Shown: piece by piece, positions 27,091 to 35,155 of the stretch
How positions within the stretch are numbered: the stretch's first letter is position 1
Layout of the letters: every line of letters starts with the position of its first letter
Assembly (NCBI RefSeq): GCF_018760365.1
Contig: NZ_JAHIAB010000016.1
Location: forward strand, 1-64,000
DNA from: Pseudooceanicola endophyticus
GTDB taxonomy: Bacteria; Pseudomonadota; Alphaproteobacteria; Rhodobacterales; Rhodobacteraceae
Reading direction: 5' to 3'
Length of the DNA stretch: 64,000 nucleotides
Notes under the pieces: generated by a model
The model's database searches: none
The model's input: the letters and a program-made list of their open reading frames with translations, nothing else
What the model was told of the DNA's origin: nothing
Position numbers and translations under genes: made by a program

Positions 27091-27128
27091 CCGCGCCGCC
27101 CGATCCGGTTTTCCTCGGGCAAAGCGGG

Positions 27129-27154
27129 TTATTGCGGTAATTTTCACGCAACAA
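27129..27154. promoter_or_regulatory. Inverted repeat before iacH, candidate operator
   Basis: The arms TTATTGCG and CGCAACAA (7 of 8 paired) are separated by ten bases and end 11 bases before the iacH ATG. The position would let a bound regulator such as IacR control the operon, but its sequence differs from the palindrome at 35057-35070. Confidence 0.35.
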
Positions 27155-27165
27155 GGGATGTTCCG

Positions 27166-28332
27166 ATGACCACCGACTCGCCCCCCTCTCTGCCCCATGC
27201 CGACGCCGCGATGACGCGGGTTCTGGACCTTGGCACCCCCGGCGGGCTGCGGGTCGCGGTGAAGGAATGCCTGGCCATCGCGGGCCTGCCGATCCGCGCG
27301 GGCTCTGCCGCCTTCGAAAATGCCCCGCCCGCATTGACCCATGCCGATGTGGTGCAATCGGTGCTGAAGGCCGGCTGCCATGTCATCGGGCAGGCCAACA
27401 TGCACGAGCTGGCCTTCGGGATGACCGGCGCCAATGCCCATACCGGCACGCCGGAGAACCCGCTCTGGCCCGATCGCATTCCCGGGGGCTCTTCCTCGGG
27501 CTGTGCGGCGCTGGTCGCCTCCGGCGCGGTGGATTTCGCCATCGGCACCGATACCGGCGGCTCGGTCCGCCAGCCGGCCTGCTGCTGCGGCACCTACGGG
27601 CTGAAGCCGACCTATGGGCGGATCTCCCGCGCCGGAGCACTGCCCGTGGCCTCTTCGATCGACTGCATCGGCCCGCTGGCCGCCAGCGCCCCGATGCTGA
27701 CCCGCGCCATGGCCGCCATGGATCCGGGCTTTGCCCCCGTCCCCTGCCCCGGGACACCGCGTATCGCCCGGGTCACCGGGTTCGATGCCAGCCCCGAGGT
27801 GAGCGCCGCCTTCGAGACCGCAGCCGCCCGCCTGTCCCCGGCCCGAACCGTGACTCTGCCGGGACTGGAGGCCGCCTTCGCCGCCGGCATGACCATCATG
27901 AACGCCGAGATGGCCGCCGAGCTGGGCGCGCTGGCGCTATCGGACGCCAGCCTCGGTGCCGATGTGCGCGGCCGCATCCTGAAGGCCCGCACGACCACCG
28001 CGGCCCAAATCGCCGAGGCCGAGGCCATCCGCACCGCCTTCACCGCCGAAACCGACGCCGCCCTTGAGGGCGTCGATGCCCTGCTTCTGCCGACGCTGCC
28101 GCAGGTCCCGCCGACCTGGCAAGAGGCGCAGGACCCGATGAACGTCCTGCCGCTGACCCGCTTCGTGCGGCCCTTCAATCTTTCGGGCCACCCGGCCCTG
28201 ACCCTTCCGATCCGCACCGCCGCCGGCCTTCCCGCCGGGCTGCAGCTGGTCGGCGCCAGGGGCAGCGATGCGCTGCTCTGCGCGCTGGCCGAATGGATCG
28301 CCCTCCGCCTGACCGAGAAGGAGACCGCATGA
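27166..28332 (+). CDS. iacH: Amidase-family protein IacH (indole-3-acetate cluster)
   Basis: This 388-residue amidase-signature protein has the Ser-cisSer-Lys elements: Lys in VAVKECLAI (about 28), PGGSSSGCAALVASGAVDF (about 108) and the nucleophile Ser in DTGGSVRQPA (about 130). Amidases release a carboxylate and ammonia from amides. In known auxin clusters the iacH product is not required for the core pathway and may release auxin from amide conjugates; that is inference here. The gene is first in an order identical to iacHABICDEFG. Its stop overlaps iacA (ATGA). Confidence 0.82.
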   Translation: MTTDSPPSLPHADAAMTRVLDLGTPGGLRVAVKECLAIAGLPIRAGSAAFENAPPALTHADVVQSVLKAGCHVIGQANMHELAFGMTGANAHTGTPENPLWPDRIPGGSSSGCAALVASGAVDFAIGTDTGGSVRQPACCCGTYGLKPTYGRISRAGALPVASSIDCIGPLAASAPMLTRAMAAMDPGFAPVPCPGTPRIARVTGFDASPEVSAAFETAAARLSPARTVTLPGLEAAFAAGMTIMNAEMAAELGALALSDASLGADVRGRILKARTTTAAQIAEAEAIRTAFTAETDAALEGVDALLLPTLPQVPPTWQEAQDPMNVLPLTRFVRPFNLSGHPALTLPIRTAAGLPAGLQLVGARGSDALLCALAEWIALRLTEKETA

Positions 28333-29477
28333 GCGCCCTCGCCGATATCCCGACCGATCCGCAGGCCGTCACGCTCGCCACCGTGCTGGACGAGATCCGT
28401 CACCGCCGCGCGGAATTCGAGCGCCTCTCCCATGTGCCCAGCGACATGGTCGCCAAGCTTCAGGCGGTGGGCTGCTACCGGGCCTTCGTGCCGACCCGCT
28501 TCGGCGGCGATGCCCTGTCCCCGGCGGCCTTCTGCCGCCTGATCGAACAGATCGCCACCGCAGATGCCTCGACCGGCTGGGTGGCCAGCTTCGGCGTTTC
28601 CTCGACCTACCTTGCCGCCCTCCCGCCCGAGACATTCAGAACGATCTACGGGCGCGACCCGAACACCGTCTTCGCCGGCGCCATGTTCCCGCCCCAGGCC
28701 GCCACCCGCGAAGGCGACAGGCTGCGCGTCTCGGGCCGCTGGCCCTGGTGCTCGGGCTCCATGGGGGCGTCGCTGATCGGCGTCGGCATCAAGATCGAGG
28801 GCGAGGCGACACCGCTGCCCCGTTCCGCCATCTTCCCCGCCGAACAGGTCCGCATCGACCAAACCTGGGACACCATCGGCCTGCGTGCCACCGGTTCCCA
28901 TGACGTGGTGGTCGAGGACAGGCTGGTCGACATGGACTGGACCTTCGTGCGCGGCTCGGCGCCGCAGATGGACGACGCGATCTTCCGCTACCCGGCCATG
29001 GCCCTGGCCGCCCAGGTGCTGGCGGTGGTGGGCCTTGGCACCGCACGCGAGGCCCTCGACTGGATCAGATCCGACGCCGCCCAGAAGGCCTCGATCACCG
29101 GGGCCCCGAACCCTGGCCAGCGCCCCTATATCCAGAGCGACCTCGCGAAGGCCGAAGCGATCCTCGGCGGCGCCCGCGCCCATTTCTACGACGTGATCGA
29201 GGACGCCTGGCAGCAGATGCAGGCCGCCGGCGAAGTCACCCCCGACACCCGCATCCGCCTGCGCCTCGTCGCCACCCAGGCGGCCCACCAGGCCGCCGAG
29301 GCCGCCCGCATGGCCTTCGTCATGGGCGGTTCGGGGGCGATGATGGCGGGCCATCCGCTGGGCCGCTGCATGCTGGATGCGGCCTGCGTCGCCCAGCACG
29401 CCTTCATGAACTCCGGCACCTGGACCGCCGCCGGCGCCGGCATGTTCGCCCAGCAGACGCCCCCCGGCTACCCGTAA
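28329..29477 (+). CDS. iacA: Flavin-dependent monooxygenase IacA (acyl-CoA dehydrogenase fold)
   Basis: This 382-residue protein has the acyl-CoA dehydrogenase fold of group D flavin hydroxylases: FVPTRFGGDALSP near residue 58, STGWVASFG near 83 and a C-terminal helix QAAEAARMAFVMGG. In auxin degraders IacA attacks indole-3-acetate with reduced flavin from a partner reductase, here IacG, and is needed for the first conversion toward an oxindole. Its identity rests on fold plus gene context. A 96-base gap with a GC-rich repeat separates it from iacB, the largest gap in the operon. Confidence 0.85.
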   Translation: MSALADIPTDPQAVTLATVLDEIRHRRAEFERLSHVPSDMVAKLQAVGCYRAFVPTRFGGDALSPAAFCRLIEQIATADASTGWVASFGVSSTYLAALPPETFRTIYGRDPNTVFAGAMFPPQAATREGDRLRVSGRWPWCSGSMGASLIGVGIKIEGEATPLPRSAIFPAEQVRIDQTWDTIGLRATGSHDVVVEDRLVDMDWTFVRGSAPQMDDAIFRYPAMALAAQVLAVVGLGTAREALDWIRSDAAQKASITGAPNPGQRPYIQSDLAKAEAILGGARAHFYDVIEDAWQQMQAAGEVTPDTRIRLRLVATQAAHQAAEAARMAFVMGGSGAMMAGHPLGRCMLDAACVAQHAFMNSGTWTAAGAGMFAQQTPPGYP

Positions 29478-29481
29478 CCCA

Positions 29482-29543
29482 ATTCATCTTTCCGAAAATA
29501 TGCCGGGGGGAATTGGCCGCAGGCCAAGGGGGGCAGCGCCCCC
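29482..29543 (+). repeat. Intergenic palindromic repeat, copy 2, inside the iac operon
   Basis: It begins ATTCATCTTTCCGAAAATAT and continues with GGCCGCAGGCC and GGGGGCAGCGCCCCC, closely matching 24954-25014. It lies between iacA and iacB and should form two RNA hairpins without a T tract. Confidence 0.75.
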
Positions 29544-29573
29544 ACCCCTTCGCCCCACGAAAGGACCAAACCC

Positions 29574-29933
29574 ATGTCTCAGCCCCCCCTCCGCGCGCTT
29601 CTGTGCTTCAACAACCACCCGACCTTCTTCTCACTGCCCTTCGACCAGATCGGCCCGGTCTGGCAGGCCACCCAGCAGCTGATGTCGGGCATCGCCAAGC
29701 TTGAGGGCGTGCAGATCGTCGGCACCTTCGACGATGACCAGACCCTGGTCGGCGCCACCCAGGGCTTTCCCTACACCTGGTACATCATGGCCGACTTCCC
29801 CAACCGAGAGGCCGTCCAGGCCGCCTGCAACCTGCTGCGCACCATCGTCGTGGGCGAAGGCAACGACCGGCTCTGGAAATACATGACGGTCGAGGCCCGC
29901 ATGGGCCGCGCGCTGGAAATTCCGGACCTGTGA
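29574..29933 (+). CDS. iacB: Small protein IacB of unknown function
   Basis: This 119-residue protein has no catalytic motif that I recognise. It has a possible ferredoxin-like alpha/beta character (LEGVQIVGTFDDDQTL and YTWYIMADFPNREAV), similar to small dimeric barrel proteins. The name rests mainly on position between iacA and iacI in a cluster otherwise matching iacHABICDEFG, and on matching size. The ATG follows an AAAGGA ribosome site. Confidence 0.75.
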   Translation: MSQPPLRALLCFNNHPTFFSLPFDQIGPVWQATQQLMSGIAKLEGVQIVGTFDDDQTLVGATQGFPYTWYIMADFPNREAVQAACNLLRTIVVGEGNDRLWKYMTVEARMGRALEIPDL

Positions 29934-29937
29934 TCCG

Positions 29938-30465
29938 ATGACCGATGCGCTCGCCCCGATCCTGGCGCGGCTCGAACGGCTGGAAGCCGAGGCCGAGATC
30001 CGCCGCTGCCTGTCCGATTACATGGACATCTGCGACCGGCTCACCGCCGCAAGCGATCTCGACGCCCTCGGCGCGCTCTTCACCAGGGGCGCGGTCTGGG
30101 GCGGCGCGGGCGACCGTTACGCCAAGGACTTCGGCGCCCATCACGGGCGCCGGGCCATCATCGACTGGCTGGGCCGGTTCTGCACCACGCCGCCGCATTT
30201 CGCCTCCAACGCGCATTTCCTCACCTCCGAGGCACTCCGCTGGGACGCCGACGCCTGCGAGGGACGCTGGATCATGCTGCAGACCCCCAGCTTCCACGAC
30301 GGCCAGAGCTTTGTCATGGCCGCCCGCCTGACCATCCGCTTCGAGAAGGAAGAGGGCCGCTGGCGCATGGCCGTCTTCCAGACCGAGAACCTCTATGCCC
30401 GGCCCGTGGGCGCCTGGAACCAGCCGGTCCAGATCCCCCAGCCCCCCGCCACCGCCCTGACCTGA
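29938..30465 (+). CDS. iacI: SnoaL-like protein IacI
   Basis: This 175-residue NTF2/SnoaL-fold protein shows LERLEAEAEIRRCLSDYMDICDRL at the N-terminus and an ALFTRGAVWGG strand near residue 47. The fold is shared by dehydratases, isomerases and ring-hydroxylating dioxygenase small subunits. It sits between iacB and iacC, as IacI does in known auxin clusters, where its role is not well defined. It begins four bases after the iacB stop. Confidence 0.78.
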   Translation: MTDALAPILARLERLEAEAEIRRCLSDYMDICDRLTAASDLDALGALFTRGAVWGGAGDRYAKDFGAHHGRRAIIDWLGRFCTTPPHFASNAHFLTSEALRWDADACEGRWIMLQTPSFHDGQSFVMAARLTIRFEKEEGRWRMAVFQTENLYARPVGAWNQPVQIPQPPATALT

Positions 30466-30476
30466 GGAGCCTCCCA

Positions 30477-31754
30477 ATGCCCCTGGAAACCTTCCCCACC
30501 GGCCCCGAGCCCGATTACAGCGGCAACGCCAAGGGCGACCGCGTCACCACCCCGATGTACGAGGATCCGGCGATCTTCGACGCCGAGATGAAGAAGATCT
30601 TCGAGACGACCTGGGTCTGGGTCGGCCATGAAAGCGAGGTGCCCGGCAAGGGCAACTTCAAGCTTTCCTGGGTCGGCACCCAGCCGGTGATCATCTCGCG
30701 CGATCGCAAGGGCGAGGTGCATGTCTTCGTCAACCGCTGCCGCCACCGCGCCGCCACCGTCTGCGAGGTGAAGAAGGGCAAGACCTCCTCCTTCCAGTGC
30801 CCCTATCACGGCTGGGGCTATGCGCTGGACGGCAGCCTGCGTGCCATCCCCTACCCCGAGGGCTACGCGGGCGAATTCGACAAGACCGAATTCGGCCTGA
30901 AGCCCCTGAAGGTCGGCATTTTCTGCGGCATGATCTTTGCCTCCTTCAACTTCGACGTCGAACCGCTGGAGGACTTCCTGGGCAATGCCAAACCCTGGAT
31001 CGAGCTGTTCATGAAGCAGGGCGGCGGCTTCCCGGTGAAGGTGCTGGGCGAGCATCAGTTCAAGGTGCCGATGAACTGGAAGATCCAGCTGGAAAACACC
31101 ACCGACGCCTATCACTTCCCGATCGTGCACAAGTCCTTCCTGCAATCGCTGGACGGCGAGACCAACCAGACCTTCTCGTTCATGGATGACGACGACGGCT
31201 ATGTCGAAGACCTCGGCAACGGCCATTCGGTCATGGTGATGATGCCCGAGCTGATCGACCTCGACGAAAACCTCGACGCGCCGATCCCCGAACGCTTCGC
31301 CAAGCTGGCCGAAAGCCTGGCGGCGCAGGGCTATGAGGATGCCAAGGTGCGCAAGATCGTCCGCGCGGTGGGCGGCTGCGGCTTCAACCTCAACATGTTC
31401 CCCAACATCGCCTGCTCGCTGAGCTTCTTCCGCGTGCTGCGCCCTGTCTCGGTCCACGAGACCGAGATCCGCCATGTCGCGCTTGGCATGGATGGCGGCC
31501 CGATCGAGGCGAACCAGATGCGGATGCGCCTGCACGAACACTTCCAGGGCCCGATGGGTTTCGGCAGCCCCGATGATGCCGAGGTCTGGGAACGCGTGCA
31601 GCGCGGCTCGGCCGGGGCGGGCGACATGGACGTCATGGTCCACCGCGGCCTGGGGCTTGAAAAGCAAAGCGGCAACGGCCTGCCGGTGGGCGACATCTCG
31701 GCCGAGACGGGGATGCGTTCAGCCTATGCGAAGTGGAAGGAGATGATGGCATGA
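30477..31754 (+). CDS. iacC: Rieske dioxygenase large subunit IacC
   Basis: This 425-residue oxygenase alpha subunit has the Rieske [2Fe-2S] ligands in NRCRHRAATVC and FQCPYHGWGY (Cys-X-His and Cys-X2-His, about 82-110). The mononuclear iron site lies in TTDAYHFPIVHKSF (about 208-220). It forms the terminal oxygenase with IacD and takes electrons from IacF. In the auxin pathway it acts after IacA/IacE on oxindole intermediates leading toward catechol. Its stop overlaps the iacD start. Confidence 0.9.
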   Translation: MPLETFPTGPEPDYSGNAKGDRVTTPMYEDPAIFDAEMKKIFETTWVWVGHESEVPGKGNFKLSWVGTQPVIISRDRKGEVHVFVNRCRHRAATVCEVKKGKTSSFQCPYHGWGYALDGSLRAIPYPEGYAGEFDKTEFGLKPLKVGIFCGMIFASFNFDVEPLEDFLGNAKPWIELFMKQGGGFPVKVLGEHQFKVPMNWKIQLENTTDAYHFPIVHKSFLQSLDGETNQTFSFMDDDDGYVEDLGNGHSVMVMMPELIDLDENLDAPIPERFAKLAESLAAQGYEDAKVRKIVRAVGGCGFNLNMFPNIACSLSFFRVLRPVSVHETEIRHVALGMDGGPIEANQMRMRLHEHFQGPMGFGSPDDAEVWERVQRGSAGAGDMDVMVHRGLGLEKQSGNGLPVGDISAETGMRSAYAKWKEMMA

Positions 31755-32245
31755 AGGACGTGCTGACCGATACGGAAATCACCCTGGACGCGGCGGTGAA
31801 GTTCCTCTGGCAAGAGGCCGACATCCTCGACCGTCACGATTACGCGGCCTGGCTGCCGCTGTGGACCGAAGACGGCATGTACGTCATCCCCACCGACACC
31901 CAGACCACCGATTTCGCCAATTCGCTCAACATCGTCTACGACGATGCCGAGATGCGCAGGATGCGCGCGGCGCGGCTGTCGGGGGGCTTCTCGATCTCGG
32001 CGGCGCCGCCCGCGCAATGCGTGCGCACCCTGTCGCGCTTCGTGATCGAAGACCAGGCCCCGGGCCGCATCACCCTGCGCTCGGCCCTGCATGTGATCGA
32101 GGACAAGTTCGGCCGCCAGCGCCTGTTCGCGGCCAATGTCACGCATGAACTGGTCGCCACCGAAGAGGGGCTGAAGATCGCGGGCAAGGTCGTCCACCTG
32201 CTGAATGCCGATGGGATGCTGACCTCGATCAGCTATCTGTTCTGA
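31751..32245 (+). CDS. iacD: Ring-hydroxylating dioxygenase small subunit IacD
   Basis: This 164-residue beta subunit has the NTF2-like fold: AVKFLWQEADILDRHDYAAW, the characteristic LPLWTEDGMYVIPT, and YDDAEMRRMRAARL. It stabilises the alpha3-beta3 oxygenase with IacC and is not catalytic itself. The ATG at 31751 overlaps the iacC stop (ATGA); an upstream in-frame start at 31733 lies inside iacC and is less likely. Confidence 0.9.
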   Translation: MKDVLTDTEITLDAAVKFLWQEADILDRHDYAAWLPLWTEDGMYVIPTDTQTTDFANSLNIVYDDAEMRRMRAARLSGGFSISAAPPAQCVRTLSRFVIEDQAPGRITLRSALHVIEDKFGRQRLFAANVTHELVATEEGLKIAGKVVHLLNADGMLTSISYLF

Positions 32246-33003
32246 TGTCGGCGCCCTTCCCCCTGCAGACCCAGACCGCCGTGATCACCGGCGCCGGCAA
32301 CGGCGTCGGCGCGGAGATCGCCCGCGCGCTCCATGCCGCCGGCTTCCGGGTCATCCTGACCGATATCGACACCGAGGCCACCTACCGCCTGGCGGAAGAG
32401 CTGGACCTGGCCTCGGAACTGGCGCTGACCGCGACGCTGGATGTCTCGAAACCCTCCGACTTCCAGGAGGTGCTCGACAAGGTGGTGGACCGCTGGGGTT
32501 CGGTCGAGGTGCTGGTGAACAATGCCGCCGTCACCCGCGCCCAGCCGCTGATGCAGATCGACCCCGCCGATTTCAACGCCGTGATGGGGATCAACGCGGG
32601 CGGCGTCTTTGCCGGCAGCCAGACCTTCGCGCGCCACTTCATCGAACGCGGCTACGGGCGCATCATCAACATGGCCTCTCTGGCCGGGCAGAACGGCGGC
32701 ACCACCACGGGGGCGCATTACGCGGCCTCCAAGGGCGCCATCATGACCCTGACCAAGGTCTTTGCCCGCGATCTGGCGCAATACGGCATCACCTGCAACT
32801 GCATCTCTCCGGGGCCGCTCGACAGCCCCATGGTGCATGAGCTGGTGGGCGAGAACATGCCCCAGATGCTGAGGAACATCCCCGTCGGACGCCTGGGAGA
32901 GCCGGGCTTTGTCGGGCAGATGGTGGCAATGCTGGCCTCCCCGGCGGCAGCCTTTGTCAACGGCGCCTGCTGGGACTACAACGGTGGCCTCTACATGCGC
33001 TGA
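32245..33003 (+). CDS. iacE: Short-chain dehydrogenase IacE
   Basis: This 252-residue SDR has the NAD(P) motif TGAGNGVGAEIARAL (about 14), NNAAV (about 92) and the catalytic Ser-Tyr-Lys in MASLAGQNGG and HYAASKGAIM (about 155-160). In known auxin degraders IacE acts with IacA in forming 2-oxindole-3-acetate. An acidic residue after strand beta-2 (LTDIDTE) suggests NAD(H) preference. The start overlaps the iacD stop by one base (TGATG). Confidence 0.87.
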   Translation: MSAPFPLQTQTAVITGAGNGVGAEIARALHAAGFRVILTDIDTEATYRLAEELDLASELALTATLDVSKPSDFQEVLDKVVDRWGSVEVLVNNAAVTRAQPLMQIDPADFNAVMGINAGGVFAGSQTFARHFIERGYGRIINMASLAGQNGGTTTGAHYAASKGAIMTLTKVFARDLAQYGITCNCISPGPLDSPMVHELVGENMPQMLRNIPVGRLGEPGFVGQMVAMLASPAAAFVNGACWDYNGGLYMR

Positions 33004-33014
33004 GGCGCCGAGGG

Positions 33015-33974
33015 ATGAAGATGAGCGAAACGACCCTGACCCTGATCGTCACCGAGCGCCAAGAGGATCGCGGCGACATCCTGCGGCTGACCCTGGCCGA
33101 TCCCTCCGGCGCGGCGCTGCCCGAAGTCCGCGCCGGCGCCCATGTCGACATCCTGGTCCCCGGCATGGCCGAGGAGACCTGGCGCCAGTATTCGCTGGCC
33201 GGCGATCCGGCGCGCGCCGACCAGTGGCAACTGGGCATCCTGAAGGACCCGGCCTCGCGCGGGGGATCGGTGGCGCTGCATGGCGCGCTGGTGCCCGGCA
33301 CCGCCGTGCAGATCACCGGCCCGCGCAACCATTTCGCGCTGGTCCCGGCCAGGAAGACCGTGCTGCTGGGCGGCGGTGTCGGAGTGACGCCGATGCTGGC
33401 CATGGCCCATGAACTGGCCGCCAGCGGCGCGGAGTGGGAGCTGCACTACTGCACCCGCGCGCCCGACTGCACCGCCTTTGCCGACCTGCTGGACCAGCCC
33501 CCCTTCGCCGGCCATGTCACCCTGCATCACGGCGTGCGCGGCCTGGATCCGAAGACCCTGCTGCCCGCCCCCGCCGCCGGAACGCATCTGTACATCTGCG
33601 GCCCCGAGGGCTTCATGGAGCATATCCTGACCGCCGCCGAGGCAATGGGCCATACGGGGGCGAATGTGCACCGGGAATATTTCTCGGCCGAGGTGGACCT
33701 GAGCGGCGACAGCTTCGAGGTCGAATGCGCCCAGTCCGGCGTCACCGTCACCGTGGGCGCCGAGGAAAGCATCGTCACGGCGCTGGCGCGGGCCGGCATC
33801 AAGGTCGAAGTGAAATGCGAGGAAGGCATCTGCGGCACCTGCCTGACCGATGTGCTGGACGGCACGCCCGATCACCGCGACCACTTCCTGACCGACGAGG
33901 AAAAGGAAGAGAACACAGAGGTTTGCCTGTGCTGCTCGCGCGCGAAAAGCGCCCGTCTGGTGCTGGACCTGTGA
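33015..33974 (+). CDS. iacF: Ferredoxin-reductase component IacF (VanB-type)
   Basis: This 319-residue electron-transfer protein has a flavin-binding barrel with RQYSLAGDP (about 57). The NAD-binding part has LLGGGVGVTPMLAMA (about 117) and ICGPEGFMEHI (about 196). A C-terminal plant-type ferredoxin has ligands in CEEGICGTC and a distal CLCC (about 265-310). It passes electrons from NADH to the IacC Rieske centre. The start at 33015 gives MKMSE; a second ATG two codons later is also possible. Confidence 0.88.
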   Translation: MKMSETTLTLIVTERQEDRGDILRLTLADPSGAALPEVRAGAHVDILVPGMAEETWRQYSLAGDPARADQWQLGILKDPASRGGSVALHGALVPGTAVQITGPRNHFALVPARKTVLLGGGVGVTPMLAMAHELAASGAEWELHYCTRAPDCTAFADLLDQPPFAGHVTLHHGVRGLDPKTLLPAPAAGTHLYICGPEGFMEHILTAAEAMGHTGANVHREYFSAEVDLSGDSFEVECAQSGVTVTVGAEESIVTALARAGIKVEVKCEEGICGTCLTDVLDGTPDHRDHFLTDEEKEENTEVCLCCSRAKSARLVLDL

Positions 33975-34492
33975 GCGGCCTGCCCGCCTCCGGCCCCGCC
34001 CCCAGGGCGGTCGAGGTCGCCACCTTCCGCGAAGGCATGGCCCGCCTTGGCGCCGCGATCACCGTGCTGACCACCGACGGGCCGGCGGGACGTTTCGGCA
34101 TGACCGCCTCGGCGGTGTGTTCCGTGACCGACCAGCCGCCGACGCTGCTGGTCTGCGTGAACCGCCAGGCCCGCAGCCACGATCCGATGCTGGAAAACGG
34201 CGTGATCGCGGTCAACCTGCTGGCAGAACGGCACCAGGCGCTTTCGGGCGCCTTCGCCCGCGGCCCGATGGAGGAGCGCTTTGCCGCGGCACAATGGCGG
34301 CGCCTGTCGACCGGCGCGCCGGTGCTGGCCGATGCCCCCGTCGCCTTCGACTGCCGCATCAGCGAAACCGCGACCGTGGGATCGCACACCGTCTTCTTCT
34401 GCGAGGTCGAGGCGATGGAGCTGCGCGAGGGTCAGGCGGAAAGCCTGATCTGGTTCGACCGGGCCTTCCATCCCCTGAAGGCCCGGGACTGA
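33971..34492 (+). CDS. iacG: Flavin reductase IacG
   Basis: This 173-residue flavin reductase-like FMN-binding protein contains FREGMARLGAAITVLTTDG, FGMTASAVCSVTDQPPTLLV and VNLLAERHQALSGAF, typical of the small component of two-component flavin monooxygenases. It should supply reduced flavin to IacA. The start is GTG at 33971, overlapping the iacF stop (GTGA). It ends 19 bases before the convergent iacR. Confidence 0.88.
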   Translation: MSGLPASGPAPRAVEVATFREGMARLGAAITVLTTDGPAGRFGMTASAVCSVTDQPPTLLVCVNRQARSHDPMLENGVIAVNLLAERHQALSGAFARGPMEERFAAAQWRRLSTGAPVLADAPVAFDCRISETATVGSHTVFFCEVEAMELREGQAESLIWFDRAFHPLKARD

Positions 34493-34511
34493 TCCCTTGG
34501 ACGTGCCGGCC

Positions 34512-34988
34512 TCAAAGCTCTCCCAGACGCCGGAACACCCGTTCCAGCAGGCCGTTCAGCACCACCTGCTCTTCAGGCGAGACATCGGGGAAACTGTGGT
34601 CGAAGATCATTGCGGCAATGGCGCGGGCCTTCTTGCGCTGCGCGTCGCCCTTCCCCGTCAGCGTCACCTCGGTCACGCGGGCATCCGTGGGGCGCTGGCG
34701 CGTCGTCACCAGACCATCCGCCACCATGCGCTGAATGATCTTCGTGGCGGTGTTCAGCTTGATGATGCAGAACTCCGCGATCTCGCTGACCGAAAGGTAC
34801 TCGTCCTCGTAGAGCGACATCAGCACCCGGTAGCGCGGCACGTCCAGACCGATGGGCTTCAGCCGCTTTTCCATCGCCATGAAGTAGCGCGCCGAGGTGC
34901 GGGTGATCCAGTAATAGGGCCAGTCCTGCTTGCGAAAGCGGGCTTCCATCCCCTCTGCGTCCGGTCCGTTTTCGGAGGTTCGCGTCAT
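34512..34988 (-). CDS. iacR: MarR-family repressor IacR
   Basis: This 158-residue winged-helix regulator has LSVSEIAEFCIIKLNTATKIIQRMVADGLV as helix-turn-helix and recognition helix, split at about residues 66-95. The wing is RQRPTDARVTEVTLTGKG. In auxin degraders IacR represses the iac genes until auxin binds. It is convergent with iacG and divergent from the TRAP transporter; a perfect palindrome at 35057-35070 lies in the divergent promoter region. Confidence 0.85.
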   Translation of the reverse strand: MTRTSENGPDAEGMEARFRKQDWPYYWITRTSARYFMAMEKRLKPIGLDVPRYRVLMSLYEDEYLSVSEIAEFCIIKLNTATKIIQRMVADGLVTTRQRPTDARVTEVTLTGKGDAQRKKARAIAAMIFDHSFPDVSPEEQVVLNGLLERVFRRLGEL

Positions 34989-35056
34989 GATGCCTCATTT
35001 CTCGTCCATCGCGCAGCTTCTGCGCCGGATGTTCCAAGTTCTCGCTGACAGGACTG

Positions 35057-35070
35057 TTACTGACCAGTAA
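35057..35070. promoter_or_regulatory. Perfect palindrome between iacR and TRAP genes, candidate IacR operator
   Basis: TTACTG-AC-CAGTAA is a perfect 6-bp inverted repeat with a 2-bp spacer, of the size MarR dimers use. It is 69 bases from the iacR start and 86 bases from the TRAP binding-protein start, so one site could control both. Confidence 0.55.
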
Positions 35071-35155
35071 AAACAAGAAAGTTCATGTGAAGAGTCGCAT
35101 AATCGCTCTCGACTGACCACCAAACAACCACCAGCAGACAACAGGGAAACGCAGA

